This document shows, piece by piece, positions 18,276 to 28,700 of a stretch of DNA of 64,000 bases; the stretch's first letter is position 1; every line of letters starts with the position of its first letter. The translations under genes were made by a program, and so were the position numbers. The DNA is from Paracoccus denitrificans (lineage in GTDB: Bacteria > Pseudomonadota > Alphaproteobacteria > Rhodobacterales > Rhodobacteraceae). Below the pieces are notes generated by a model. It did not search any database and was not told the DNA's origin. It worked only from the letters and a program-made list of their open reading frames with translations. The DNA lies in the NCBI GenBank assembly GCA_005768755.1, contig VAFL01000001.1, forward strand, positions 372,001 to 436,000. The letters are read 5' to 3'.

Positions 18276-19427
18276 TCAGACGCGGCTTGCGCCGGGTCCG
18301 TCCTTGTCTGCCGGGCCGCGGGCGGCCAGCTTGCGTCGGCCGCTGCGTCGCGCTTCGATGATGCCGACCAGCCACAACACGCCAAGTGTCCAGATTTCGA
18401 CCGCGGTTCGGAACCAGGTGTCAGCGCCGCCCGGCACGGTCATCAATGCATCGCCGATGATCGACAGCATGACGCAGGCAATGAATGTCACCAGGCCGCC
18501 GCGCCCTATGACCGCCAGCGCGCGCCCGATGACGGTATCGGCCAGCCACGCCATCGGGCCTGACAATGGCCCCGCCACCAGCCATGCCGCGACCAATATG
18601 CCGACGTAACGCACCCAGTCGAGCGACCATTTGTCGACCGATCCGACCAGATCCCTCAGCATGTACCAGACCTCTTTCAACTCGGGTCCGTAGCGCCAGA
18701 ATTGCGCGAACGCGATCCCGAAGATCACGTAGATCACGGAAAAAGTGGTCAACATCGTGGAATGGCGGCGTAACACGGGCATGATCTGGCTGCGATAAAG
18801 CCCCATCATGACGCCGGTGTGAAACAGCAATTGCCAGGCAAACGGGTTGAACAGCATCCCCGTCGTGCCGCGCTGGTTGGGCAGCAACTGGTTCAGCGGT
18901 CCCGATACCGCCCAAAGCGCAACAGAGCCGATCACGAATGCCCAGGGCCAACGTCGCATCAGCGGCACCGTCAGCGGCGTGAAGGCCAGTACGATCACGT
19001 AAAGCGCCAGCACGTCCAGCAGGTTAGGCTGCATCCACAACGTTCCGACGGTAACGATGTAGCCGATCGGGAATTCTACGATCCATCGGGCATATGCCGA
19101 CCAGACAGCCGTGTGGACCAATCCGGCCTCCAGCAGAGCGCGCGAAACAAGCGCCAGCAGGATCCCGCCGATGACCAAAGCAATCCAGACCTGAAACGCG
19201 CGTCGCAGGAAGCGCCACTGTGCGGCCCGACGACCGCTTTTCTGCTCGACCGTCAGCCAGACCAGTCCGACGAGGAATCCCGACAACAGCACAAAAAGCT
19301 CGGCTGCGTCGAAGACCGCGAAATTCGCCAGCGTGAAATTCCGCATGACCCCATCGGGCATGTGGTCCACCATGATGGCCGCCAGCGCATAGCCGCGCAG
19401 CATATCCAGCGCCGCAATTCGCTTCAT
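18276..19427 (-). CDS. opgC: OpgC family membrane protein modifying osmoregulated periplasmic glucans
   Basis: 383 residues with about ten membrane segments. The N-terminus MKRIAALDMLRGYALAAIMVDHMP carries the OpgC signature (LDxLRG...DH). OpgC proteins are acyltransferase-like and attach succinyl or other groups to periplasmic glucans. The start overlaps the end of opgH by 4 bp (ATGA-type junction), and the operon order opgG-opgH-opgC supports the assignment. The acyl group cannot be read from sequence. Confidence 0.9.
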   Translation of the reverse strand: MKRIAALDMLRGYALAAIMVDHMPDGVMRNFTLANFAVFDAAELFVLLSGFLVGLVWLTVEQKSGRRAAQWRFLRRAFQVWIALVIGGILLALVSRALLEAGLVHTAVWSAYARWIVEFPIGYIVTVGTLWMQPNLLDVLALYVIVLAFTPLTVPLMRRWPWAFVIGSVALWAVSGPLNQLLPNQRGTTGMLFNPFAWQLLFHTGVMMGLYRSQIMPVLRRHSTMLTTFSVIYVIFGIAFAQFWRYGPELKEVWYMLRDLVGSVDKWSLDWVRYVGILVAAWLVAGPLSGPMAWLADTVIGRALAVIGRGGLVTFIACVMLSIIGDALMTVPGGADTWFRTAVEIWTLGVLWLVGIIEARRSGRRKLAARGPADKDGPGASRV

Positions 19428-21565
19428 TGCGGCAGGCCGGCCCAGATCTCGATCAGCGTGGCATCGTTCAGCAGGGCCTGCCGCTCACTTCGGTCAAGAA
19501 ATTGCAACGCCTCGCGCTGGTTCTCGGCGACTGCGATCTTTGCGGCTGCCGATACGGAAGGCAGGCGGTCTCTGACCGGACGTTCGGGCAGGGGTGGCAT
19601 CAGCGCGATATAGTCGCGCCGTTCCTCTGGGTGTGTGCCCAGCAGCCCGGTCGCGTCGGCGGGGACGCGCAAATGTCGTGCCTGATTGACGGATTCCGCC
19701 AGCACCGGGGGCACGTCGCGCTCCTCTGGCGTGACCAGAAGGCCCGCCGCCCTGGCCCATCTGCCAAGAAGGGGGGACGCGCTCCACCGCGAGGTCAGGG
19801 GCGCGAGGATCAGCCCGGCGAGGATGGGCGACAGCCAGATCAGCTGGGCCGGCGCCAGATAAATGATCGCGATCCCGGTCACCAGACCGGCGGCAACGTG
19901 AACCCAGTGCCGACGCAGAACCACGCCCCAACTGGGCATCGACCCCTTGCGAACCTGACTTTCCCATCCGGAATTGCGCCCGATCAGGATTTCGCAGATC
20001 TGGCGCGTCTGGACCAGCATCTGAACCGGCGCAATCAGCGCCGACATGATGATCTCGAACGCTGCGCTCAGCAGGATGCGGGACCTGCCGCCAGCCCCGG
20101 CCGCCAGGGGGCGGCGCCAAGCGCGCATGATCGCAATGAATTTCGGCACCAGAAGAAGTGCCGCTGACGCGGCCAGAAGCCAGATCATTCGGCGCGCGTC
20201 AAAAGTCGGCCAATCTGGGAACAACTGGTAGGTGCTTGGGAAATAGACGGGGCTGGACAGGATGACGTTGGCGGTCAGGATCAGACCCGACAGGATCAGC
20301 AACAGCCAGATCGGGCTCATCAGAAAGCCCAGCACACCGATCATGAAATGGGCGCGTGTGACGGCTGTGAAACCGCGGCCGCCAATCAAGCGCAGGTGTT
20401 GAAGATTGCCCTGCGCCCAACGCCGTTCGCGAACGGCCATGTCCAGCAGGGTGGGCGGGCTGCCTTCGTAGCTGGCGCGCAGGTCCCAATCCAGTCGCAC
20501 TTTCCATCCGGCGCGGCGCAGAAGCGCGGCCTCGACAAAGTCATGCGACAATATGGTGCTGCCCCAGGGCGGCCGTCCGGGAAGTTCCGGCAAGCCGCAG
20601 GCCTGCGCGAAGGCTTCGACGCGGATCATGGCGTTATGACCCCAGAAGTTGCCGTTATCGCCCGACCACGCCGCAACACCACGAGAGATCGGCGGGCCAT
20701 AGATACGGCCGGCAAACTGAATGACGCGGGCGAAAATCGTCTGGCCATTGACCAGGATCGGCATCGTCTGAATCAGCGCCAGCGCGGGATCGGCAGTCAT
20801 GCGCGCCGACATCTGCCGCACGACATCGCCCGAGACGATGCTGTCGGCGTCCAGCACGACCATCTGGTCATAGCGTCCACCCCAACGCCGCACGAACTCT
20901 GCGATATTGCCAGATTTGCGACCGGTATTATCGGTGCGGCGGCGATACCACACCGGAATTGGCGAGCTTTCGCGCAGTTTCGCGGCCGTTAGGGCCTCGG
21001 CAACCAGAACGTCGGGGTCGCGGCTGTCGGACAGAACGAAAATCTCGCACCGATCACCCATGCCTGCCTGAACCACCTCCTCGGCCAGTGCTGCCAGAAG
21101 CCCCATGCTTTCGGATGGATCCTCGTGATAGACGGGCATGACGATGGCCACCCGCGCGGCGCCGTCGTCTGCGGGTGTCTGCTGCTGACGCGCAAGCAGA
21201 CCTGCCAGCATCGAACAGAAGCTGAACCCGATCCAAGCAAATGTGACTGTGAATAGCGCCAGCAGAACATATTGCATGGGTTGGATATTCGTGCCGAACG
21301 CCGCCCACATCTGCCACGCGCCAAGACCTGCGATCACGGCTGCACCGCCGAAGGCAATGACCCGCGCGGCCACCACGTCGAACGATGGCCTGACGAAGTC
21401 CGGCCCTTTCGGTGGCGGGGCCGAAAAATCCTGATCGGGCATGTCCATCGGCGCTTCGGGCGGGACGGCTGGGGGGGCGATCAGGCGACCTTGACCTGCA
21501 GCACCGCCCGCAGTGACTGACACTGTCGCGTCATCACTGACGTTGTTTTCCCGATGCTCTGCCAA
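19424..21565 (-). CDS. opgH: Glucans biosynthesis glucosyltransferase OpgH (MdoH)
   Basis: 713 residues. Inner-membrane GT2 family enzyme that polymerises the beta-glucan backbone of osmoregulated periplasmic glucans from UDP-glucose and moves it to the periplasm. N-terminal membrane pairs lie near 65-125; the cytoplasmic catalytic domain carries VVLDADS (DAD at about 239-241) and the RERRWAQGN acceptor motif (a (R/Q)xxRW signature); further membrane helices follow. The start is a TTG at 21565 preceded by GAGGG at 7-nt spacing, just 3 nt after the opgG stop. The first 50 residues are Pro/Ala-rich and poorly conserved. Confidence 0.94.
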   Translation of the reverse strand: MAEHRENNVSDDATVSVTAGGAAGQGRLIAPPAVPPEAPMDMPDQDFSAPPPKGPDFVRPSFDVVAARVIAFGGAAVIAGLGAWQMWAAFGTNIQPMQYVLLALFTVTFAWIGFSFCSMLAGLLARQQQTPADDGAARVAIVMPVYHEDPSESMGLLAALAEEVVQAGMGDRCEIFVLSDSRDPDVLVAEALTAAKLRESSPIPVWYRRRTDNTGRKSGNIAEFVRRWGGRYDQMVVLDADSIVSGDVVRQMSARMTADPALALIQTMPILVNGQTIFARVIQFAGRIYGPPISRGVAAWSGDNGNFWGHNAMIRVEAFAQACGLPELPGRPPWGSTILSHDFVEAALLRRAGWKVRLDWDLRASYEGSPPTLLDMAVRERRWAQGNLQHLRLIGGRGFTAVTRAHFMIGVLGFLMSPIWLLLILSGLILTANVILSSPVYFPSTYQLFPDWPTFDARRMIWLLAASAALLLVPKFIAIMRAWRRPLAAGAGGRSRILLSAAFEIIMSALIAPVQMLVQTRQICEILIGRNSGWESQVRKGSMPSWGVVLRRHWVHVAAGLVTGIAIIYLAPAQLIWLSPILAGLILAPLTSRWSASPLLGRWARAAGLLVTPEERDVPPVLAESVNQARHLRVPADATGLLGTHPEERRDYIALMPPLPERPVRDRLPSVSAAAKIAVAENQREALQFLDRSERQALLNDATLIEIWAGLPQ

Positions 21566-21568
21566 GAT

Positions 21569-23122
21569 CTAGCCCTCGGACCAGCGGTAAAGCCAGGTCT
21601 CTGTCAGGTTGCCATCAGGCCCCACCAAAACCGCGCTGAGATCGGACGCGGACGCACCATCCGGCACATATTCGAACGAAAGCCGAAGGATATTTTCGGC
21701 GGGCAAGCGCAGTATATACGCATTTTCGATCGTGCCGCGCGCCGCCGAGGTCTGAATTTCGGGATCGTCGCGACCTTCGAACGGGGCCAGCTGGAAGTCG
21801 ATGAAGAAGCTGCGCACGTTCTTGCGGTTGATGGACAGGCCCGACCGCGTCGATACGACCTCTGCCAGCGTGCTGTGGGCCACGACTTCCGCGCCGAAAC
21901 CAAGCTGGTATCCGAAATCTGTGCGGTTTCCCGCGGTCAGCGGCTCGGCCGGTTGCCAATAGGTCACGATATTGTCGTGGAATTCGCTGTCGACCGGAAT
22001 TTCGATCAGCGTGACGTTGCCGCGACCCCAATCGCCGGTGGGCCTTATCCAGGCAGAGGGCCGCTTTTCATATCGCGCTTCGGCGTCCTCGTAATCCGAG
22101 AATTCGCGCGGACGCTGGATCAGACCGAAGCCGCGCGGGTCCTGATCGACAAAGGCCGAGATCTGCAATTTCGCCGGATTGCTGAGCACGCGCCACAATT
22201 GTTGACCGCTGCCCGTCCACATCTTCAGGCCGTCGCTGTCATGCACAGCGGGGCGGTAATCATCCTGACCGGCACCATCGGCTGGCCCGAACCAGTACAT
22301 GGATGTCAGCGGCGCAATGCCGATGGTGGTCATGTCCTGACGTGGGAAAAGCGCCACACGTGTCGTCAGGACAGTGGCGGCACCGGGCGCGATGATGAAT
22401 TCATAGGCCCCTGCGACAGAGCGGCTGTCGAGCAGTGCCTGGATCGTGATCGTTCCGGTTTCGGGGTTCGGATCATGTATCCAGAACTCGTTGAAGATCG
22501 GGAATTCCTCGCCTTCGGCGCTGCCTGTCCCGATGGCCAGCCCGCGTGCCGACAGCCCGTAATGGCTGCCGCGACCCAGAACGCGGAAATAGGATGCGCC
22601 CTGAAAGACCGCCAGTTCGTCCAGCACGTCTGGCCGGTTCAGCGCGCTGCGGATACGGAAGCCTGACCAACCCATTTCATCGGGCGCTGCCTGGTTCGCA
22701 TCGGCTGGAAAGAAAGCCGGATCGAATTCGAAGACCGACGGATCGAAGGGCATTGGCCGAGGGACGCCGCCGGTGACGAAATTGATCCGAACCGGTTCGT
22801 GGAAAATCATCCCCGGCGAGAGCAGGTCAAGGCCGAAACCGGCGATATCCTTCCAAGGATCGGCGTCTCGGCGAAAGCGGATGCCACGATAGGCATCATA
22901 GGTTATGTCGGCAAAAGGTCCGGTCTGGGGTCGCGAAGGATTTTCCCAGGCACGCGACGAAATCCCCGCTGCGATCGCGGCCACGCTTTCAAAGCCGAAC
23001 GGTGCCGCCGGTTCGGCTTCTGCGGGCGTTTCTGCAGGCACAGCCTCTTGTGCGAAGCTGCGGGCCGCTTGACCCATGGTCAGGGCGGCGGACATTGTAC
23101 CAAGGAAAATTCGACGTTTCAC
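21569..23122 (-). CDS. opgG: Periplasmic glucan biosynthesis protein OpgG/OpgD family
   Basis: 517 residues, the usual family length. OpgG/OpgD are periplasmic beta-sandwich proteins that branch or trim the nascent glucan. The N-terminus MKRRIFLGTMSAALTMGQAARSFAQ is an export signal with a twin-arginine context (KRRIFLG), recalling OpgD, which is Tat-exported in E. coli. The conserved family core (YDAYRGIRFR, FFP, MYWFG, RPAVHDSDGL) is present. The start is a GTG. It is the first gene of opgG-opgH-opgC. OpgG and OpgD cannot be separated firmly without alignment. Confidence 0.92.
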   Translation of the reverse strand: MKRRIFLGTMSAALTMGQAARSFAQEAVPAETPAEAEPAAPFGFESVAAIAAGISSRAWENPSRPQTGPFADITYDAYRGIRFRRDADPWKDIAGFGLDLLSPGMIFHEPVRINFVTGGVPRPMPFDPSVFEFDPAFFPADANQAAPDEMGWSGFRIRSALNRPDVLDELAVFQGASYFRVLGRGSHYGLSARGLAIGTGSAEGEEFPIFNEFWIHDPNPETGTITIQALLDSRSVAGAYEFIIAPGAATVLTTRVALFPRQDMTTIGIAPLTSMYWFGPADGAGQDDYRPAVHDSDGLKMWTGSGQQLWRVLSNPAKLQISAFVDQDPRGFGLIQRPREFSDYEDAEARYEKRPSAWIRPTGDWGRGNVTLIEIPVDSEFHDNIVTYWQPAEPLTAGNRTDFGYQLGFGAEVVAHSTLAEVVSTRSGLSINRKNVRSFFIDFQLAPFEGRDDPEIQTSAARGTIENAYILRLPAENILRLSFEYVPDGASASDLSAVLVGPDGNLTETWLYRWSEG

Positions 23123-23154
23123 TCAGGTCATTTCCAAGAAGATTGATCAGTCGC

Positions 23155-23183
23155 CCAATATGTCATCATTCTGACAACGGCAA
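23155..23183 (-). promoter_or_regulatory. Putative opgG promoter with a dyad in its spacer
   Basis: Leftward, TTGCCG (23183-23178) and TATTGG (23160-23155) are separated by exactly 17 nt. The spacer contains the perfect dyad TGTCA-N6-TGACA (23161-23176). The hexamers are imperfect, so the call rests mainly on spacing and the dyad. The remainder of the 324-nt gap up to exbB holds no coding signal that I can support. Confidence 0.35.
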
Positions 23184-23366
23184 GAAAAGTACAATGAGTC
23201 AGGGCACAGTTGGCGGAATTTCACGCAGGATGGCACGGTTCAGTGCGAATCGGCAAGTGCGGGCGCCGTTCAGCAGGTGCTGATTGCCCGGATTGCGGGG
23301 CGAAATTGCCGGTCTTGCCGTCGGGTTGTTGGGCCACCGGCGGGGATTGACCAGCGGCTGTTGATG

Positions 23367-23395
23367 TTGACAATAATACTCGGACTTGAGATATG
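23367..23395 (+). promoter_or_regulatory. Possible exbB promoter
   Basis: TTGACA (23367-23372) and a weak GATATG (23390-23395) at 17-nt spacing lie about 50 nt upstream of the exbB start, in an AT-rich patch. I see no convincing Fur or Irr box. Confidence 0.3.
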
Positions 23396-23446
23396 CCCGC
23401 CGTGCCGGTGCACCGGCCCGATGCTTTCAAACAGCCGAGAGTGACC

Positions 23447-24265
23447 ATGTTTCAGCGCCAGATATTCAGTTTTCCAACGATTTGCGGTCCGTTAGCCGGT
23501 CTGGCCGTAATTTTGGCCGGCACGGCGCCGGCCCATGCACAGCAGATCGCAGAGATGTTCTCCTTCTCGGGGTCCGACCTGCCGCATGACCTGTCCCCCT
23601 GGGGGATGTTCATGGCTGCCGACATTGTGGTCAAGGCGGTGATGATCGGTCTGGCCTTCGCGTCGGTCGTGACGTGGACGGTTCTGATCGTGAAACTGGT
23701 CGAGATCTGGGGCGCGAATCGCAATGCGCGCGAAGTCGCGGGGATTATCGCGCGCGCGGATAGCCTGTCCGAGGCCGTGGCAGCGACGCGCGGTCGCAAA
23801 TCGCCTGCGGTGCGGATGTTGCGGGCGGCCGAAATCGAAATGAACCGCTCGGCGCCCGTGCTTGATCTTTCGGGGGTGGCCGGGCTGAAGGAACGCATCG
23901 GTTCATATCTGTCCAGCATCGTGACCTTCGCAGGTCGCCAGGCGGGAATCGGCACCGGTGTGCTGGCGACCATCGGATCGACCGCGCCGTTCGTCGGACT
24001 GTTCGGCACGGTCTGGGGGATCATGAACAGCTTCATCGGCATTTCGGAATCGCAGACCACCAACCTTGCCGTCGTCGCGCCCGGCATTGCCGAGGCGCTT
24101 CTGGCGACCGCGCTTGGCCTGGTCGCGGCCATCCCCGCCGTTGTCATCTACAACTATTTCGCGCGTGAGATCACCGGCTACCGTATGCGCCTGAACGAAG
24201 CGGCCGCCGGGATCGAACGGCTGGTCAGCCGCGATCTGGATTTCCGCGGCCAGCAGGGGAAGTGA
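23447..24265 (+). CDS. exbB: ExbB-family proton-channel subunit of a TonB system
   Basis: 272 residues. ExbB forms the pentameric inner-membrane channel that, with ExbD, uses the proton gradient to drive TonB. The protein opens with an N-terminal hydrophobic, signal-like segment ending PAHA|QQ, then three membrane segments including the conserved core IGSTAPFVGLFGTVWGIMNSF and the downstream LLATALGLVAAIPAVVIYNYF helix. The ATG at 23447 is preferred (GAGAG upstream and the signal-like segment begins there); an upstream in-frame start at 23393 is unlikely. The stop is 1 nt before exbD. Confidence 0.93.
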   Translation: MFQRQIFSFPTICGPLAGLAVILAGTAPAHAQQIAEMFSFSGSDLPHDLSPWGMFMAADIVVKAVMIGLAFASVVTWTVLIVKLVEIWGANRNAREVAGIIARADSLSEAVAATRGRKSPAVRMLRAAEIEMNRSAPVLDLSGVAGLKERIGSYLSSIVTFAGRQAGIGTGVLATIGSTAPFVGLFGTVWGIMNSFIGISESQTTNLAVVAPGIAEALLATALGLVAAIPAVVIYNYFAREITGYRMRLNEAAAGIERLVSRDLDFRGQQGK

Positions 24266-24266
24266 C

Positions 24267-24755
24267 ATGGCGGGCAGGTTGCAGGAAGGCGATGCGCTTG
24301 ATGAAAACCACGAGATCAACGTCACGCCGTTCATCGACGTCATGTTGGTCTTGCTGATCATCTTCATGGTCGCCGCGCCGCTGGCGACCGTCGATATCAA
24401 TGTCGATTTGCCCGCCTCTCGCGGTGCGGCGTCCGAACGGCCCGATCAGCCGGTCTGGTTGACGGTTTCTCCCGATCTTGCGCTGGCGATCGGTCAGGAC
24501 CCCGTGGCGGAGGGTGGACTTTTGCAGGCGCTTGACGCGGCGACCGGTGGCGACCGTGAGACACGAATATTCCTGCGCGCCGACAAGGCCGTGGCCTATG
24601 GCGACGTGATGGAAGTCATGAACCAGCTGCGCGACCTTGCTTACACCAAGATCGCCCTTGTCGGGCTGGAAAGCGCTGCTGCGGGCGGAGTGGGTGTCGA
24701 TCAACCCATCGGTGCCACGCCGGAAGCTGCCGCTGCAGCGGACGCCGAACAATGA
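24267..24755 (+). CDS. exbD: ExbD-family subunit of a TonB system
   Basis: 162 residues. One membrane helix after a short cytoplasmic tail; the signature HEINVTPFIDVMLVLLIIFM contains the membrane aspartate that carries protons. The periplasmic domain follows, with an Ala-rich C-terminus. It lies between exbB (1 nt gap) and tonB (4-bp overlap), forming one operon. Confidence 0.95.
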   Translation: MAGRLQEGDALDENHEINVTPFIDVMLVLLIIFMVAAPLATVDINVDLPASRGAASERPDQPVWLTVSPDLALAIGQDPVAEGGLLQALDAATGGDRETRIFLRADKAVAYGDVMEVMNQLRDLAYTKIALVGLESAAAGGVGVDQPIGATPEAAAAADAEQ

Positions 24756-25753
24756 CAGGCGACGGCTGGGGCGGTGATTTTGCCCGCTGGGGACTTGGCG
24801 GTGCAGCCATTCTGGCGCTGCATGTCGCGGCTGGCTATTGGATCGTCAATGCGGCAGAGCGCGGCGATATGGCCGGTGTGCCAGAACCGGTGATGATCGA
24901 TCTTGCACCCGCGCCCGAACCCGCCGCAGCCCCAAGCGAAGGGGCTGACGCGTCGTCGCAAGGCGAGGAGGCGGCCGAAGAACCTGAAGTCGAGCCGGAA
25001 CCAGAGCCAGAACCTGAGCCGGAACCAGAGCCAGAACCAGAGCCCGAGCCGGAGCCTGAACCGGAATTTACGCCACCGGATTTTCAGGAATTGCCGCCGG
25101 TCGAGGATTTTTCGGATCTGATTCCGGAACCGATTGCGGCCCCGGACTTCGAGGCGCCGCCGCTGACAGAACTGCCGCCGATTACCGATTTTTCCGAATT
25201 GCTTCCGGATTCGGCGCTGCTTCTGTCTGCGTCCGAACGCCCCATGTCCCGGCCAGTCCGGCGCGCGCCAGAGCCGGAACCCGAACCGCAGCGTCAGCAG
25301 ACGCGGCGGGAGGAGCCGCAGCAGCAACAACAGCAGCGGCAGCAGCCTGCCCGCCAACAGACCCAACAGAGCCAACAGCCCCAGCAGCAACAATCCCGTC
25401 AGGGTGCCCAGCAGCAGCAGCGCGCGGCTGGTGGCGGCAGCGGGCAACCGCAGGGCAGTTCCGCGCCAAGTGCGCGCCAGATGGCCAGCTGGCAATCAAG
25501 GGTGCAGTCGCGCGTCGCCTCTCACATGAGCCGGACGAGGGTGCCGGGCGTTCGCGGTGGAACGGTGACGATCCAGGTGCGCATTTCGCTGTCGCCAGGC
25601 GGCGGCGCGTCTGCCCAGCTGGTCAGTTCAACGGGGAATGCCCAGGTTGATCAGGCTGTTGCACGTCAGGCGGCCCGCATGCCCAACCTTCCCGCGCCGC
25701 CGGATGGTCAGGCCAAGACGCTGACGCTGCCGATACGGATAAGTCTACGCTGA
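24752..25753 (+). CDS. tonB: TonB-like energy transducer
   Basis: 333 residues. A single membrane helix lies at about 10-30 (GGAAILALHVAAGYWIV). Then comes a long rigid linker with a Glu-Pro repeat of about fifteen units (around residues 75-108) and a Gln-rich tract (about 185-235). The C-terminal TonB domain (about 245-333) has the typical RVPGVRGGTVTIQVRISL and VDQAVARQAARMP segments. It couples ExbBD to outer-membrane receptors. The start (ATGA) overlaps the exbD stop. No TonB-dependent receptor gene is adjacent, so its partner is unknown. The linker is unusually long and low in complexity. Confidence 0.93.
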   Translation: MTGDGWGGDFARWGLGGAAILALHVAAGYWIVNAAERGDMAGVPEPVMIDLAPAPEPAAAPSEGADASSQGEEAAEEPEVEPEPEPEPEPEPEPEPEPEPEPEPEFTPPDFQELPPVEDFSDLIPEPIAAPDFEAPPLTELPPITDFSELLPDSALLLSASERPMSRPVRRAPEPEPEPQRQQTRREEPQQQQQQRQQPARQQTQQSQQPQQQQSRQGAQQQQRAAGGGSGQPQGSSAPSARQMASWQSRVQSRVASHMSRTRVPGVRGGTVTIQVRISLSPGGGASAQLVSSTGNAQVDQAVARQAARMPNLPAPPDGQAKTLTLPIRISLR

Positions 25754-25762
25754 CCCGTCAGC
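25749..25762. terminator. Small palindrome between convergent tonB and dnaE2
   Basis: GCTGA-CCCG-TCAGC includes the tonB stop codon and lies 9 nt from the dnaE2 stop. It could act on both strands; the short stem makes this tentative. Confidence 0.3.
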
Positions 25763-25770
25763 AGGGCTGT

Positions 25771-28700
25771 TCAGTGAAAATCCCGCGAACTCGGCAAGAT
25801 GCGCACGCTGCGCGGGTGTTGGCGACCCTGTGCGCCCGGTGATTGGGTTCCCCCCGTCATACCCGCCAGCCGGGCCAGCACATCGCTGCGATCGGTCAGG
25901 GTACTTACCACGATATGGGTTACGCCCTCGGCCCGCTGAATCTTTCCGGTGACGGCCAGCACGCGCGCTGTCATGGCAGGCTTGCGAAACGCCTGGAACA
26001 CGCTGGGCCAAAGGACCAGATTGGCGCTGCCGGCTTCGTCCTCCATCGTGACGAAACAGACGCCCTTGGCAGAGCCGGGCCGCTGCCGGATCAGCACCAG
26101 CCCGGCCAGCCTGACCGACGCGCCATTGTGGCGCGCGGCGATATCTGCGGTCGTGACATAGCCCTGCGCGCGCAGACTGCTGCGCAGAAAGCGCATGGGG
26201 TGGGCCTTCAGCGACAGGCGCAAGGTCTGGTAATCGGCGACGACCTGTTCGGATGCGGGCATCGCCGGCAGCGTGACGGGCGGATCTTGGCCTTCGTCCC
26301 TGACAAACAGCGGCAGTGGGGGCGCGTCCTTCAACACCCGCGCATCCCAAAGCGCGCCGCGCCGGTCCAGTCCGGCTGAACCGAAAGCATCGCTCTCGGC
26401 CAGTTGACGGATGGCGCGGGCCTCCAGCCCGGCGCGACGGAACAGGTCCTCAACCCCTTCGAACGGCTCGTCACGGCAGGCAACCAGCCGGGCGGCATCC
26501 GTACGGCGGAACCCGTCGATCTGGCGTAACCCCAGCCGCAGGGCAAAACCATGCCCCGGTCGCGATCGCGTCGCGGCCCGGTTCGCGGCACTGGCGGGCG
26601 TTGCAGCTTCTGCCACAGGTTCAAGTGTATTGTCCCAGTCAGAGAAATTGACGTCGGCCGGCAGCACCATCACGCCATGTTCGCGGGCGTCGCGAACAAT
26701 CTGGGCGGGCGCGTAAAAGCCCATCGGCTGGCTGTTCAGCAGGGCGGCGGCGAAGACATCGGGGTAATGCAGCTTTAGCCATGACGAGACATAGACCAGA
26801 TGCGCAAAGGCGGCAGCATGGCTTTCGGGAAATCCGTATTCGCCGAACCCCTTGATCTGGTCGAAGCATCGCCGGGCAAATTCGCGATCGTATCCGCGCC
26901 CGACCATCCGATCGACCATCTTGTCCTGCAGGGCCCCGATCGTCCCACGAGAGCGGAAGGTGGCCATGGCCTTGCGCAGTTCGTTTGCTTCTGCGTCGTT
27001 GAATTCGGCCGCGACCATGGCGATTTTCATCGCCTGTTCCTGAAAGATCGGCACACCCTTGGTGCGGCCAAGGATCTCTCGCAGTTCGTTCGGGTCATGT
27101 GGCGGTGCGGGCGAGGGGTAGTCCTCGGCCTCCTTGCCATTGCGGCGGCGCAGATAGGGATGAACCATATCGCCCTGAATGGGGCCGGGGCGGACGATGG
27201 CGACCTCGATCACGAGATCATAGAAACATTGCGGTCGCAGGCGCGGCAGCATGTTCATCTGCGCCCGGCTTTCGACCTGAAACACGCCGACGCTGTCGCC
27301 CCTGCACAGCATTGCGTAAACGGCACTGTCATCTGGCGGGATCGTGGCGAGCGTCAGGTTATCGCCGTAATGCGCGGAAATCATGTCGAAACACTTGCGG
27401 ATGCAGGTCAGCATCCCAAGGGCCAGGACATCGACCTTCAGGATGCCTAAGGCGTCGATGTCGTCCTTGTCCCATTCGATGAAACTGCGGTCCGGCATGG
27501 CGCCGTTGCCGATGGGCACGGTTGCGGTCAGCGGGCCTTCGGTCAGGATGAAGCCGCCGACATGCTGGGACAGGTGACGGGGCATGCCGATCATCTGCTC
27601 GGCCAGCTTGATCGTCATCGCCAGCCGCTTGTCGCCCTTGGGCAGCCCGGCCTGGTCTGCATGTTCCAGATCATCGCCCCAGCTGCCCCAGACGGTATTG
27701 GCAAGGGCGGCGGTCACGTCTTCGGACAGACCCATGGCCTTTCCGACCTCTCGGATGGCGCTGCGGGGGCGGTAATGGATCACGGTCGCGCACAGGCCCG
27801 CACGTTCGCGGGTGTATTTCCTGTAGATGTGCTGGATCACCTCCTCGCGGCGCTCATGTTCAAAATCCACGTCGATATCGGGCGGCTCGTCGCGGGATTC
27901 GCTGATGAAGCGTTCGAACAGCAGGTCGCTGGTGGCCGGATCGACGGGGGTGATGCCAAGAACGAAGCAGACGGCGCTGTTTGCCGCCGATCCGCGGCCC
28001 TGACACAGAATGCCCTCGCCACGGGCGAAGCGGACGATGTCATGCACGGTCAGGAAATACCGGGCGATGCGCTTTTTCGTGATCAGGGTCAGTTCATGCT
28101 GCAACTGGGCACGGACCTTGCCCGGAATTCCTTCCGGGTAGCGTTCAGCCGCCCCCGCCCATGTCAGGGTGGCAAGGTGGGTTTCGGGCGTTTCCCCTTC
28201 GGGCACGGTCTCGTGCGGGTATTCAAAGGCCAGATCGGTCAGGCTGAAGCGGCAGGCATCGGCCACGATGCGCGTCTGCGCCAGTGCATCGGGCCAGCGG
28301 GCGAACAGCCGGGCCATTTCGGCAGGAGATTTCAGATGACGTTCGGCATTGGGGTTCAGCAGACGCCCGGCGCGGTCGATGGTGATACCTTCGCGGATGC
28401 AGCACATCACGTCCTGCAGCGGGCGGCGGTCCGGGACGTGGTAATGGACGTCATTGCTGGCCAGCAGCGCCAGCCCGGCTGCCTTCGCCGCGCGGTCCAG
28501 ACGGTTGATCCGCGCCACATCATCGCCGCGATAGAGATATGAGGCAGCCACATGGTGCAACCCCGGCAGGCGTGCGGCAAGGTCGGGCAGGACGGCCAGA
28601 TCGGCGCGGCTGCACCGTTCGGGCGGCACCCAGATCAGTTGCAACCCATCGGCATGGGCGCAAAGATCGTTGATGTTCAGCGCGCAGGCCCCCTTTGCCT

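Noticed and set aside
23361..23446. Fur- or Irr-type iron box upstream of exbB
   Set aside because: The AT-rich patch around 23367-23380 does not match a Fur 19-mer or an Irr element in symmetry; only a weak promoter could be proposed.
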